Source: Cephalotus follicularis
Taxonomy: Eukaryota; Streptophyta; Magnoliopsida; Oxalidales; Cephalotaceae
Assembly (NCBI GenBank): GCA_001972305.1
Contig: BDDD01000561.1
Coordinates: 165,974-229,973 of the forward strand
Length of the DNA: 64,000 bases
Direction: 5' to 3'
A model generated the notes under the pieces. The model did no database searches and had not been told where the DNA came from. It saw only the letters and a program-made list of their open reading frames with translations. This document shows positions 35,580-48,289 of the stretch, piece by piece. The number at the start of each line of letters is the position of its first letter. Positions within the stretch are counted from its first letter, which is position 1. A program made the translations under genes and the position numbers.

Positions 35580-37864
35580 TGTTACGCCCGGGATTTTCGT
35601 AAAGTGTAAGGTTGTTTTTACAATGTAATTTATGCATTGAATTAATGAGAATTATGGCTTTTCCCTATTTGTAATGTTAAACTTGGGCAAAAGTTGAAGT
35701 GTGGAAGTGCAGGTACAGGGTGGGCAGCCGACTGCCCATGAGGGGCAGTCGACTGGACCCTGTGGGAAGGAACCAGCTGCCGGTTGCATGAAACAGCCGG
35801 CTTGATAGTGTCGGCAGAGACAGCCGACTGCCAAGGCAAGGAAGTCGACTGCCAAGGGACAGGTCAGTTAAAAACGTGTTGGCAGTCTGTTCTTGGCAGA
35901 GAGAAAGGGGAGAGAAGACAAAAATGAATTGATCGTGTCGGCTTGTGAGGATGAGGCACAAAAATGCCCATAAAAATACACGCTTCCTCTTCTCTTCTAA
36001 TCAGCAAATGTAAAGACATAGAGAGTTATGAAGAGGGAGAGGCGGTGGAGAGAGAGTGAGAGAGAGAGGTGTATCTCTCCAACATTGGCTTGGAATCTGG
36101 TCTTGGAGCTCAAACCGGACCTGTTGGAATTGCGGGACGAATACGGAGGCTTGGAAACTTGGATTGGAACTCAAAGAGGTGGATTGAAATTCCTAACTTG
36201 GAATTCTAAGGTAGGGGTAAATCTCATAATTGTGGTTTAAGTTTTGTTATGATGGACGTTAATGGGTGAAATGCATGCTATGGACTATGTTATGAGCATA
36301 AACGTGTGTTATTCCTGTTGAATACTCGTTTTGGGTTGGATTGAATGGAGAAAGACATGCATTTTTCTGCCCTTTTGCCTGCTGGTGTGAATCCAGTCGA
36401 CTGCCGAGGCAGGCAGCCGACTGGTGGGCTAGAACAGCCGGCTGTTCAGTGTGAACAGCCGGCTACTCAATAGGGAACCGCCGACTGGATGCAAGAACCA
36501 GTCGACTGTTCATACGTTAAGTAGAATATATCTGCAGAAGGTTGTGTAGTCGACTGCCATGTGAGGGCAGCCGACTGGACGAGATAGGCAGTCGACTGTC
36601 TGGAGGAGACAGCCGACTGTTAGGGGACGCAGCTGACTGCCAGACTCAGGACAGCCGACTATTGAAGGAAAACAGCCGACTGTCAAGCGACACAGCCGAC
36701 TGGATAGGGACTGACCCGCATACTCGAGCATATCTTTGCATTGTATTTTGATATGGAATGGATTGTTGACTGAATGTGATTGAGTTCTAAAGTGTTTTAT
36801 CATTTTAGAAGTGCATACATGATTTTATACAATCATTATTTGAAACGAAAACATATATTTTGATAAACGTGTGTTTTCAAGGGATCGAAACATGGTTTTT
36901 AAGGATGGACTACATTTTGAATAAATGTAATACTTCTAGTATTTTATAACCTATAAACTACTTGGAAATGGTTGATTTTGGATTGACCTTGGATTGATTG
37001 ATTGATTTTTGTGTTTGGATTGATGCTGCGCTAGTTCCGTGACGGAGGTGTCATGAGGACTAGGGGCAGGATTGTGTGCCTAGGGGCCAGGAGTTGGCTA
37101 GGGACACCCACACTGATCAGATTGATGCTGCGCTAGTTCCGTGACAAAGGTGTCATGAGGACTAGGGGGGATTGTGCGCCTAGGGGCCAGGAGATGGCTA
37201 GGGACACCCACAAACACTGTTTGCTTTTCCTTTGTGCAAGAAATAGCGGATTGATTGGATTGGCTGGATTGATTGGATTGGTCCTTCGGGATGTGACTAT
37301 TGGGTTGGTAATTGTGGCCACTTGGCATGGCTGTGCCTTTGGTATAGATACGTATACATACGTATATATGTATTATGGTATATTATGTTTTGCATCATGT
37401 GTGCATTCATTTCATGACATTCATTATCACTAACCTTGAATTACACTCATGGTTTAGCCGAGTGAGGACAAAGGCTATCCCCCTACTATTGCAGATTGAT
37501 TTCAGGTTGATGCGGCGGATTGATACCGTTGAGCTCCGTGAAGCGGATGGAGTTTTATATTGTTTTATTTGCTTAAGATAAATGTTGAACGATGTATTAA
37601 GACATGTTTTATTTGGTTTACTGTTTAATGTATTAATCAACCTCGATCATGCTCCATTTGTGGGCAATTGACAATGGCTTGTGATGTTAAAATGTGGGAA
37701 TCATGTGGTATGGGACACATGACTCGTTTGTTTATCCAGCTTATTATTCAAGTGCTTCCGCAAATGTCAATGGAATCGAAGTTTTAAATTTTATCGTATT
37801 TTGTAAGCTGAATAATTGTGTTAAATTGCCATGACTTATGTTGTTAACGAAGCGGGGTGTGACA
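35580..37864 (+). mobile_element. Solo LTR, family H (related to T1 LTR)
   Basis: Starts TGTTACGCCCGGG, ends GGGGTGTGACA; CATCG flanks both sides (35575-35579 and 37865-37869). It is 2285 bp without gag or pol. The layout follows T1: palindrome clusters (35724-35855 and 36390-36706), TATA-like CATAAAAATA near 35968, hairpin AATTCC/GGAATT (36188-36205), donor-like AAG|GTAGGGG (GT at 36211) and an acceptor-like CAG ending at 37494. About 100 bp containing GCCAGGAGTTGGCTAGGGAC is duplicated in tandem (about 37018-37210). Confidence 0.9.
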
Positions 37865-37970
37865 CATCGTAAGTTGTTCGCCATGATTTTGGTGTCAAAT
37901 TCGCGTTCCGAGATTGTTTAGTGGGCTTATATTTCTAGGGGCGTAATTATAAATTTCTAAAAGTTATGAT
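37865..37970. repeat. Satellite array block 6 (last remnant)
   Basis: Less than one monomer remains after the CATCG target copy, with a short internal deletion, before the junction with the element at 37971. No satellite is seen further right. Confidence 0.88.
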
Positions 37971-38472
37971 AGTAACAACCCGATCCTTAACCACAAGATA
38001 AATTGTCACCTTTTGTCCCACGCAGAACATACAGTGGCCATACATCTGCGTTTCCATGTGGGCCATCATGGTTTTGACCTAATTGATGGTTTGGTCAGGC
38101 TTCCCAGGAGGTCACCCATCCTGGTGCCCTGAGCGCAGCACGCTTAACCTTAGAGTTTCCACTAACTCCTTAACCAATCCATCAAAAGGCTCCTCATATG
38201 ATTATGTTCTAGGATCATTTCAAATATAACACAGCCATACTTTTCCCCATTTCGGTGGATCCGGTTCATTCCTATCACAAGGGCGGTTTCTTGGCATGGA
38301 GAGCTCTTTCCTCAAGATGGCTTCATCTAGCTCTTTCCTTAGGATGGCTTCATCTCATGGAGAGCTCTGTCTCCTTGCCCACTCTTAAACGGAGTATCAC
38401 AAGCCTACCAGCTTCCGTCTGGTTCGTCCCCGAACAACATCTACTGGAGGGGGTCCGTCTCTGATACCAAGC
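37971..38472 (-). mobile_element. Internal segment of a family-A element with a 5S-rRNA-like stretch
   Basis: Read on minus, LTR A (ending at 38473) is followed after two bases by a tRNA-Met primer site (TTGGTATCAGAGAC, 38457-38470), so this is internal element DNA. At 38098-38165 the minus strand resembles plant 5S rRNA: GGTTAAGCGTGCT (box-A region) and AGGATGGGTGACCTCCTGGG (box-C region), but the gap between them is about 14 bases instead of about 17. The LTR retroelement Cassandra is known to carry 5S sequence; a Cassandra-like origin is possible but both its LTRs are not seen. No protein frame is convincing. The left end meets satellite without a visible LTR end, so it is truncated or rearranged. 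Confidence 0.6.
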
Positions 38473-38859
38473 TGTCACGCCCCGAACCGCGAGAGAAAAC
38501 CCCCATGATCCGACGCGTGAGATACCATCCCTTCAGTCCATTCACACAATAATCATACTCCAATAAGTGTTATATCTATAAAGCTTTAAACAATCAAACA
38601 ACATCAGCGAAATAATCAATTCAAATAAAAACTAACTCTTGAAATCTCCCAAAAATCGAGCATGAAGTATTCGTTTATCGGACTCAACCCCCTGTAAAGA
38701 AAAACTCAATTTATATTTTTTCACACTCCCGAAGGAGGAATAAGCAGTTTATGTATATATATGGGCTCAGCCCTTATTAACCACAACTAAACCAGTATCA
38801 TATCCTTCTAATGCCTCAAATGATGGGTCTGTCCTTGTATAATACATCAACACACATAT
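38473..38859 (-). mobile_element. Family-A 5' LTR fragment, interrupted by element B
   Basis: TGTCACGCCCCGAACCGCGAG matches the ends of the solo LTRs at 9083 and 55747. Homology runs to 38859, where B begins. The equivalent uninterrupted sequence is at about 56090-56105, and CATAT (38855-38859) would be B's left target copy. The remainder must lie beyond the window. Confidence 0.85.
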
Positions 38860-41800
38860 TGTAATGACCGCAATTTCATTTCGATGTATGTTGTATAATT
38901 CATGAATAAAATTATACATTGATCTGAGATTCATTGCTAATTGTCCTTTTAATTAGCTTACTGTTGTGGATATTGAAGGAAGATACGTCTAAGTGTTGAA
39001 TGAATAAAATTATGTATTGACCTCGATGCCAAGTAACATTGAAATGCGCTTAAGGCTTTTGCCTTAAGGCGTTGATGCCATGCGAGGATGTTAACGTCCA
39101 TTGCTGGTGAATTGAATGGGGATAGGCGTTAATGCGGCTAAGGAGATCTTGTTAATGCCAAGGCACGAAGTCAACACGTCGATGCCCTGCATTGACGTTG
39201 ATGCCTAAACTGTCGACAGAATACGTTAAAGGAAGGACATAAGACGCGTGAGGGACAAAAGTGCAAGATTTTGCACTTCCCCAAGCTCTGCACTGACAAA
39301 AATAAAGGAGAAAAGTGATTGATGGAGGTTTTGTCACCTGCCATGAGGAAGGAGAGGGAGGAGTGACTCCATTAAAGCTCCTCTCCTCTCCTCCGAACCT
39401 GACACCTGTGAAAGTGAGAGTGAGTGAGACCATTGTTGTTCCACCATTTTGTGTCGGGAGAAGAAGTTGAGAACCAGAGCTTGGAACCTGGACGTGGAGT
39501 GTTGAATCGGATCTTGAAGCTTGGAGAAGCTAAGGATCAGAATAAAGCTTAAAGAAGTGGACTTTCGATTCCTATCTTGGAATCAGAGGTAGGTTGTAAC
39601 GCCCGGTATTTCCATTTTTGTAATATTTCGATTTAAGATGTAATCGTATGCTTGGATTAATGAAAATGTTGGAGATTTCGCCTCAATAATGTTAGCGAAC
39701 CCTAGTTATTGCTTTGGGAGGAAGGAGCGTGTGTGTTTAAACCAAAACGGTGCAGTTTTGGGATAAACGCGTCGATGTCTTTGGAAAGACGTCGACGCCT
39801 ATGGCAGCAAAGGCGTACGTGAATGCATGTGTACATGCACGTCGATGTAGGCAAAGGCATCGACCCTCACGTATAAAAAGGGGAAAAGACATCGACGTCT
39901 ATGGAAGACGTCAATGTCTTTGAAATGAATATCAGTCAGGTTACTCTACTGACAAATAACGTGCAAGGGGGAGCTTTTTAGGGCCTTTTGCAGGTGCCTT
40001 GGGACGTGGATGATACGTGTTGAGCATGCTAGCATGATACTAGGCATGCAGGTGCTAGATTGGAAGGAAGGGCATGACACTTGGGTGTGCATGCAGGCTG
40101 TGTGCCACCTTCGATGCCTTCTCCTGCAAAAGAGGTGAGGCAGAACTGGGAAAGAGAAAAGAATGGGAAATGGAGCCTGTGAGATGCATGCAACGGGCCA
40201 GAGAGGGAAGAGGGATGTTAGACCTGCATAAAATGCCTCCTCTCTTCATCCCTGGTTCGGCTAAACACCAGTGTAAGAAAACAGAGAGTGAAAGAGGGCC
40301 ATTATTAAACTTGGTTGGAGCTTAGAGCTTGGAACTGGTGGCTTGCAGCAACAGGAGGGACCTAGAAGCTGCAGTGACGAGTTTGGAACACAAAGAGGTG
40401 GACTTTCTAGTTCCTAACATGGAACAAAAGGTAGGGGAAGCCATAACTGTAACCTTGCGATTTATATTCATGCATGGTCTATGGTTTTGGTGTATGAAAT
40501 GCATGATTACTGAGTTGATTTTAATCACTGGATTGATGCCATAATATGCTAGATATGTGATGTGTATCTGCATGTGGGTTTACTGCCTTGATTTCATGTT
40601 AATTTGCATGTATATGGTTTGTTATGGCTACTGTTTGTTATGTTGTGAGGTAGAAGACGACTGTTACTCGATACACGTCGACGCCTTTTTATGATATCGA
40701 CGTCTTTTGATCATTTTCTGGGTTACTGATGTGAAACGGATCGACGTCTTTGGAAGGACATCGATGCCTTAGGATACCTGTCTGGGTTTTGACGTGTTAC
40801 ACATCGACGTCTAAGGTTCCCACCTTAACACGTCGATGTTGTAAGCAATACGCTGTCGTTTTAAGGTTCCAGACCTTGAGCGTCGATGCGTATGATGGAC
40901 ATCGACATCTTTAGACAGTAGAACGCGCTGACACTAAGGACTTGGACATCGACGTTAATGGACAAAGACATCGATGCCTTTTGGATAGACATCGACCTCT
41001 TTTGGTACTGTTTGGATGTTTCTTCATCTAACGATACGAAACGATCCCGATTCCTGTTAGGGTGGATTTGAGCATTTGTATGCATTGCACATACACAATT
41101 TACTGCCTGATTGTGTACTGTTTGTAAATTGTTTATGATTTCTAAAGATATGATATTTAGAAATGCATATGTGAACTCGGAATGTGCTATTTTGAGTATG
41201 AAAATATGTATTTGATGAATAACGTATTTTCAAGCAAACTGATAAACGATTTACACTACTGAATTGTTCAAAGGTATTCAACTACTGAAAATACATTTTC
41301 AAATATTATCACTTTTAAATATTTGAAACGAGAACTGCCTGTTGTCGATCTGAACGATCACCACTGTACTGCTACTGCACTGTTTACTGCCTGAATTCAC
41401 TGTTTGCTCTGTGAATTGTTAAGTGTTTGTGCTTGAGCCATTGGTTGCATGGCGGAGGCTGCCAGCGTCGGCTAGTGGTAGGGTTGACCTAGGGGCCAGG
41501 AGTATGGCTGGGAAAGTCACTGTACTGTTGTCTCGCTCAGTTGCCTGGAGCAGGGACCGGAGTGGGAGTGTAGCGTGGGGCCAGGAGTTGGCGGTGCTAC
41601 GCATACTGCCTGTTGTTGTGCTCCTATGTGGACATCCTGTACTGCCTGTTGGTCCTTCTCGAACATTACTGTGCTTGTTGATGTAGCCCTGGCCGGGTTA
41701 CTACCGTATTGTTCCTGCATACATATATTTTCTTATATATGTACCCACTGCTATCTTTACTGTACTACAAAATATATATATTTCATATATATATATATAT

Positions 41801-44032
41801 AAACTGGTATTTCCTGCACTGCATCATTTATGCATACATTACATGACATGCATTTAATGTTGATCCCGAGCTACCTTTATGACTTAGCCGAGTGAGGACA
41901 AAGGCTAACCCCTACTTTACAGATTGATGCAGTGGACCGGTTGGACTAGCATGGGCGAAGGACAAGATGTTATGATGTTCTGTTCTTGGTTTTACTTATT
42001 CTCCTGTTTTGTAATAATTTGGGTTTTGTTTAAGGACTGAGGATGTATCGTTCTTATGTTTTGTTAACGATGGGATTTAATCTTGTAATGTAATCACGCT
42101 CTGTTTTTGTGGGCTCTTAGCATGATGGACTTGTTTTGGTAGCGTGCAGTATGGGATGCACGTTACATGTGTTTCAGCTTATGTATCTTATGCTTTCCCA
42201 ACTGATATCTGTTTAAAGGTTTAAATTTTATGGTTTTGCATAAGCTGGATTTATATGTTAATTACCTTTATCACCTTTATGTGTGTCTACCGACAAACGG
42301 GGTGTGACATAGGTAGTAGGGTTTATGACATGTTTTTGAAAATATGGCATGTATATTGTGTTATGGTGACAATGAGTGCTTGCATGTTGATTCCAAGTGT
42401 TAAATCCATGCTTGATTGAAATGATTGTTAACTGATTGTCTCTCTGCGTTCGATTCACGTTGACGCCTAAATGATTGACGTTAACACCTTAACTGGAATA
42501 GGCGGTATTTTGTACAGATAGGTTGGTTTTCGTCAGTGCCTAAATGGTTGACGTTAATGCCATAGCTGGAATTAGTTGATATTTCGTACGGTTAGGATGA
42601 TTTACGTCGACGCCTAAGTACACGTTGATGCATAAAACCTACTGGTTTCCAGGACATCAACGCCTAAAAGGACGACGTTGACGCTTAAGGTTCCTACCTT
42701 AACGCGTCGACGCCAATGTTGAACATTGACACCTAAGGTCCTTCCTTAATGCGTTAACACCCATTTTGAATATTGACGCGTAAATGACGTTAACGCCTAA
42801 GATACACATTGACGCATGAGTGCTCGTTGACGCCTAAGATACACGTCGACGCCAATAGTGACTGTTTTATATTCTGAGCATATGTTTGCTTGCATTTATG
42901 TGGTTGATTCCTAGAACCACAAATGATTGTATTGATTGAGTGATTGCATATTATTGAAAGTGATATGTTGTTATAGATATTACATATCTATCAAGGGATT
43001 TCAAGTGATTTACCTATTGATGCTATATGCATAGTCAACGTTTTCTATTACTGCTTTTGAAAGAAAACTAAGTGTATTGTTTTGTTTCCTCAAAAGGGAA
43101 ACCTAGTGAAGTGTTTTACTATTTCCTCCAAGTGAGGCATAGTCAGTGAAGTGTTTTATCATTTCCTCAAAAGAGGTTTTAAGTGCAAGTGATTACCATT
43201 TTCTCAAAGAAAACTAGTGTTATTTTACATACTATATATATGTAATTTCAGTGATTGATTGTGATTGAAGTGTTTCCGATAGTCTAGTTGCATGGAGTAT
43301 GCCACAGACTACGGAGGTGAGTGGATGTGCCAAGAGTTGGCTCTAGCTTATTCACCAAAATTTATCTGCATTGCACACAGTGAGTGTTATATTGCCCGTC
43401 AAGTGCCGGCAATAAGTGTTTACCTAGTCTATCACATCCGAGTGCATGGTGGTAGTTAGGTGGTGTATCGGTTGAGCTAGGAGGTAGCACCAGATGACAC
43501 CCACCAAGTGTAGTGATTGATTATACCCTTGTGCGGTATTCATGATCAAGTGATTGATTGTAGCCATTTGGAATGATTGCTTATGTATATTCAATATATA
43601 TATACTTAGTGTTTAATGATATAATTTCCATGCATGATTACATTCACATGTTCATTGTCATGCATATTTCCTACTTAGCCAAGTGAGGACAACGGCTAAC
43701 ACCTACAATTACAGATTGAAGTGAAGGATTCCACGAGCTGCTGAAGCTACAGTTGGAGGCTTCTTATCTCAAGGTTGTTTAAGTTGTAATGTTATCGAAT
43801 ATCGAATGTTGTAATAAGTCATACTCTGTTACGTTATATTTACATTCCTGATGTGTAATGTATCACTCGTATCGTAGTGAGTAAGCATGTAGTATGGGCT
43901 GCATGTGAATACTTTTATATAATCCAGTATTATCGATTGCTTCCGCTAAAGTTTAAATTTATTGGATTTTATAAATGCTGGATTAACTGATAGCCATGTC
44001 TAATTAATGGAAATTGGGAACAGGGTGTGACA
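38860..44032 (+). mobile_element. Element B 5' LTR (holding solo LTR C)
   Basis: Starts TGTAATGACCGC, ends AGGGTGTGACA, followed by a primer site; about 2.45 kb once C is removed. Palindrome-like motifs here are of the CGTTGATGCC/CGTCGACGCC type: cluster 1 at 39055-39220, cluster 2 at 42450-42860. A hairpin GATTCC/GGAATC (39567-39584) stands before a donor-like GAG|GTAGG (GT at 39589), where C inserted. The acceptor-like CTAACACCTAC...CAG ends at 43714. Confidence 0.9.
39595..42309 (+). mobile_element. Solo LTR C, nested in LTR B
   Basis: Starts TGTAACGCCCGG, ends GGGGTGTGACA; TAGGT on both sides (39590-39594 and 42310-42314); 2715 bp with no coding region. Palindrome clusters of GACGTCGATGTC type are at 39768-39930 and 40672-41010. 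TATA-like GCATAAAAT is near 40226, hairpin GTTCC/GGAAC at 40410-40425, donor-like AAAG|GTAGGGG GT at 40431, and acceptor-like CAG ends at 41922. The 5' LTR of E uses the same palindrome variant, so C and E look related. Confidence 0.9.
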
Positions 44033-44036
44033 GACG

Positions 44037-44048
44037 TGGTATCAGAGC
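44037..44048 (+). other. Element B primer-binding site
   Basis: TGGTATCAGAGC, a perfect initiator tRNA-Met primer site, five bases after the LTR end at 44032. Confidence 0.9.
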
Positions 44049-44136
44049 TTATTTTAAATAAGCTATCGCTGGGATACTATCCTCGGTGATTTAATGAATT
44101 GTTCCTAATGATTAACTCATTTCGTATAAGGACAAA

Positions 44137-44789
44137 ATGGATCGTCGGAGAGGTTGGCGGGGAAGGCAGAGGGTTGAAGAGGAAGTTAATGCCCTACCAG
44201 TGCACGAAAATGTTCCGCAAATGAATGAAGGAGGGGATATTCCACAGATGAATGAAGAAGTAAATGTTCCACCAGTGCAAGATGAAAGGAGTAATTTCGA
44301 CCGTATGGCTGATCTTTTTCAACAGAAGATACATGCCAATGCAGTGAATATGGAACAGTTGCGACAGATGTATGAAGCGAATCAAGGGTACCATAATGCA
44401 CCTGAAGTTAATCAAGCTGGTGTTTTTGGGAGAGATCTGGAGAGGTTCATGAGGCAGAATCCTCTGATATTTAAAGGTGAACTTGATGCCACCATAGCGG
44501 AACAGTGGATGAGGGACATGGAGAAAATCTTTGCTGCTTTGGAGTGCATGGATGAGCAAAAGTTGAACTTTGCAGTGTACCGGTTATGCGGAGAAGCTAC
44601 CCATTGGTGGGAGTTAATTGAAGCGAAGTGGGAATCTCTTGATCTTTGCAGAAGTTGGGATAGATTTCAGTATGAGTTCAGGGATGCTTATGTTCCACAG
44701 ATGGAGCGTGATCGATGGGAGACTGAATTGCTGGAGCTGCGTCAAGGAGACATGACGGTAGCTCAATATCAGACCAGATTCATTGAGCT
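44137..44789 (+). pseudogene. Element B gag, 5' part (split by element D)
   Basis: The ATG at 44137 starts MDRRRGWRGRQR, followed by a Gag domain with DLERFMRQNPLIFKGELDAT, EATHWWEL, ELRQGDMTVAQYQTRF. After codon 217 the frame runs into D's LTR; the remaining gag resumes, in frame, at 62707. The visible 5' part has no stop, so B's gag was probably intact here when D arrived. Its role is particle formation and RNA packaging. Confidence 0.9.
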
Positions 44790-45004
44790 TGTCACACCCC
44801 GTTTTCCATTGAGACAACATATATGGTGATATCAATTATAAATAATAATCCAGCATTCAAAATTAAACAAAACTCGTTATACAAATAGCGGAAGCATTTA
44901 AATCCGGATTATAAAAATTATCCGCACGCAGCCCATACTACGTGCTTATACAATAGCAACAATTATCCTTTTACATATTGGAAATGTACAACAACAACAA
45001 CGGA
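44790..45004 (-). mobile_element. Element D: terminal LTR fragment (last about 215 bp)
   Basis: Matches 53662-53876 at about 95% by eye, starting TGTCACACCCC on +. It breaks off at AACAACGGA and is followed by a 13-bp duplicated RT sequence (GATCCGAGAAGGT twice, 45009-45034), which looks like filler at an end-joining site. Confidence 0.88.
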
Positions 45005-46177
45005 ACCTTCTCGGATCACCTTCTCGGATCCTCAACTGATGATAACCGGTTCTCAGGTCAAGTTTGGAGAATACAGTTGAGCCTTGAAATTGGTCAAACA
45101 ACTCCTCAATATGTGGCAGAGGATACTTGTTCTTCATAGTTACCTGATTCAGCAGCCTGTAATCGATGCATAGCCGCATCGATCCATCCTTCTTTTTCAC
45201 AAACAGAACCGGTGCTCCCCACGGTGACACACTCGGCATGATGAAGCCCTTATCAAGATAATCCTGCAATTGAGTTTTCAACTCCTTCAGTTTGGTAGGA
45301 GCCATTCGGTATGGAGCTTTGGATATAGGAGCAGTCCCAGGCATTAGTTCAATGCTGAACTCTACATCCCCCTCCGGTGGCAACGAAGTAAGATCATCCG
45401 GAAATACGTCAGGAAAATCACATACAATAGGAACTTGCTCAATACTAGGTGTACCTTTCGCATGATCAATCACGTACGCCAAATAGCCTTCGCATCCTTG
45501 TTTGAGGTACTTCTGTGCTCGAGTATACGAAATGATCGGAGAAGAAACATTCTTTTCTCCGATAAACTTGCACTCAGTCCCATCTTGAAGGTAAAAGGTC
45601 AACATCCTGTTATAGCAATCAACACAAGCATGATGAGCATACAGCCGGTCCATCCCCAAGATTACATCGAAATCTCGGATAGGCAACACCATCAAGTCAG
45701 CAGATAACTAAATCCCGGCTACCATGATCTCACAATTTTTCATTATAGTATCAGACAGAAGACAAGTACCAGTTGGAGTACTCACTTCCAACACATAAGG
45801 TAAACTAGAAGTCACATCATGCAGGTTGCAAGCAAAATCAGATGCAATGAATGAATGTGTAGCACCACGATCAATCAATACATGAGCTAGTATGCCAGAT
45901 ATAAAAATGGTACCTCCCACAACAGTAGTAGATTCTGGCACATCATCTCTAGATAAGGTATAGACCCTACCTTTCACAATCCCTTTTCCAGTATCCCTTC
46001 GCGGTTGTGCAGCTGCAACACTACCACTAGCACCAGCAGTTCCCTGTTGTCCGTGTGCTTGATCTCTCATCATTGAACAACTATTCAGCATATGTTCTTG
46101 TGAGCCACACCTCAAGCATTTCCCCATATTTTTCCTGCACTCAGTCTCATCATGGTTCTGGCGACCACAAAAAGTAC
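45005..46177 (-). pseudogene. Element D zinc knuckle, protease and N-terminal RT (broken)
   Basis: On minus, reading from E's insertion point: the rest of a zinc knuckle, a second knuckle (CLRCGSQEHMLNSC), a protease whose active-site motif is LIDRGA instead of DSGA, a TAG at 45708-45710, then the protease-RT linker and RT up to [16 protein letters not shown]. The RT fingers part is kept ([21 protein letters not shown]), but the catalytic FIDD region is absent because the sequence breaks into an LTR fragment. The first knuckle is split by E, with its other half at 52592 onward. Confidence 0.85.
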
Positions 46178-46614
46178 TGTCACACCCCGTTCAAGAGAAA
46201 CGTAACATTAAAGCAGTAAAGGCAATTTACATAAAGCACAGCTCATGCAAAACCATAAAATTTAAAACTTTTCGAAGGTACAACAGTTACGGAAGCATAA
46301 CAAAACATAAGTTGTAAACTCGTAACGTGCATCCCATACTGCACGCTACTCAAATACAAGTCATCATAGTTAATCGCCCATAAAACGGAGCGTGAATTAC
46401 AGTACGAGATTAAAATCCTTCAGTAACAAAACCATAACAACGGTACATCCGAAAACCATAACCAACATAGGTTTAATACAAAGGAGGAGAATAAGCAAAA
46501 TCAAGAACATAACAACTTGCACTAAATTCGGAAAATTCATCCTTTTATTAATTTCACAATTCAAAAGTACAATACATTGTGAAATTACAATACATGAAAA
46601 TCTCGGGCGTTACA
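46178..46614 (-). mobile_element. Element E 3' LTR with about 0.86-kb internal deletion
   Basis: Both ends match the 5' LTR, but sequence equivalent to about 51631-52491 is missing. The join reads ACAACTTG then CACTAAATTCGG. The lost part includes the palindrome cluster and the acceptor-like box, so this LTR lacks most of its promoter region. Confidence 0.85.
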
Positions 46615-46659
46615 TCCACCCCTCCTTCAAGCAATTTCGTCCTCGAAATTAAAACAAAT

Positions 46660-48289
46660 CTAGAACAAGTGCGGGTAGCGTTCTCGGACATCCTCCTCAC
46701 GCTCCCAAGTTGCTTCATCAGGTTTGTGAAACTGCCATTGAACCTTGACCATGGAGATGGTTCGGTTCCTCAAAATCTGCGTCTTCCGATCAAGAATCTG
46801 CACAGGCAATTCCTCACAGGACAGATCATCTCGCATCGGAACAGTATCATGATCCAGGACATGTGATGGGTCCGGGACATATCTCCTCATCATAGATACA
46901 TGGAAGACGTCATGCACGTTCGATAGTGCAGGAGGTAAGGCAAGCTGGTAGGCTACCTCCCCAACTCTCTCCAGAATCTCGAAAGGACCAATGTAGCGAG
47001 CAGCTAATTTGCCCTTTCTTCCAAACCGTTTCACGCCCTTCCATGGTGAAACCTTCAAAAACACGTGATCACCCACACTGAAGGTCAAAGGTCTCCTTTT
47101 TACATTGTCCGTATAGCTCTTCTGCCGACTCTGAGCAGAAAGCAGCTTCTTCTTGATCGTCCTGATCTTTTCTGAGTTTCCTCCACCAGCTCAGTCCCGA
47201 GTAAAGGTCGCTCCCCGACCTCATCCCAATACACAGGAGATCTACACTTCCTCCCATACAGTGCCTCAAACGGTGCCATACCGCTACTGGAGTGATAGTT
47301 GTTATTGTAAGAGAACTCTATCAGAGGGATGTGATCCTCCCAAGTACCAGCAAAATCAATAATGGAAGCCCGTAGCATATCCTCCAAGGTCTGGATGGTA
47401 CGCTCAGACTGCCCATCGCTCTGAGGGTGGAAAGCAGTACTCAGGTTCAGCTTTGTCCCGAAAGCTGTCTGAAATCTCTTCCAGAAGTTGGAAGTGAAGA
47501 TGGCATCTCTGTCGCATACGATACTGACTGGAACACCGTGTAATCTCACTATCTCCTTCACATACAAACGAGCTAGCTTGCTCGCAGGATCAGTAACATG
47601 TGTAGCCAGAAAGTGTGCTAATTTGGTGAGTCTAACCACGATGACCCACACGGCATTATGATGGTTCCGAGTCAGAGGAAAACCCGAAACAAAATCCATC
47701 GTAACATGTTCCCACTTCCACTCTGGAATGGGCAAAGGTTGCAGCAAACCTGCTGGTCTCTGGTGCTCGGCCTTAACTGTCTGGCAAGTCAAACACCTTG
47801 CCACATACTCAGCGATCTCCCGCTTCATGCCAGGGCACCAGTAACACTTCTTCAAGTCTTGATACATCTTCGTCCTGCCAGGATGAATACTGTACAGGGA
47901 TATATGAGCTCCACGAAGTAGTTCATCCTTCAGTCTTGGTTCATTCGGAAGACACACACATCCCCGATACCTCAAAATACCATCAGCATGCACTCGAAAG
48001 TCGGATCCCGAGTCCAGGTTCTCTCGAATCCGCCGCAACTCCGGACATGTGGTTGTGCATCTCTTATGTGGTCTAGTAACACAGGCTGTACCCGCATGTC
48101 AGCTAGAAAGATCCCCGGTGACTGATTGAAAGAAGACCATTCTTGGAAGTCTTCCAACATCTTCCATTGTGACACCATCGCACGGGCAAGCATAGCCTTG
48201 CGTCTCAAGGCATCAGTGACCACATTCGCCTTCCCCGGGTGATACTGGACACAGCAATCATAGTCATTGAAGAATTCTACCCACCTGCA
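46660..48289 (-). pseudogene. Element E integrase and chromodomain (frameshifted)
   Basis: After the TAG at 48290-48292, the same frame continues through the linker (about 48223-48050), shifts near 48045, runs as integrase (48038-47100) and shifts again near 47175 to the C-terminal frame (47088-46660). The zinc-binding part has LYSIHPGRT and CLTCQTVK; the core keeps MDFVSG, CDRDAIFTSNF and SERTIQ, so all three catalytic acids are present, unlike T1. The tail is a chromodomain (VKVQWQF, DEATWERE). Without the shifts it would be a complete integrase. Confidence 0.87.

Noticed and set aside
37971..38473. A functional 5S rRNA gene
   Set aside because: Only the internal-promoter region matches, box spacing is short and the ends of the 120-base gene are missing.
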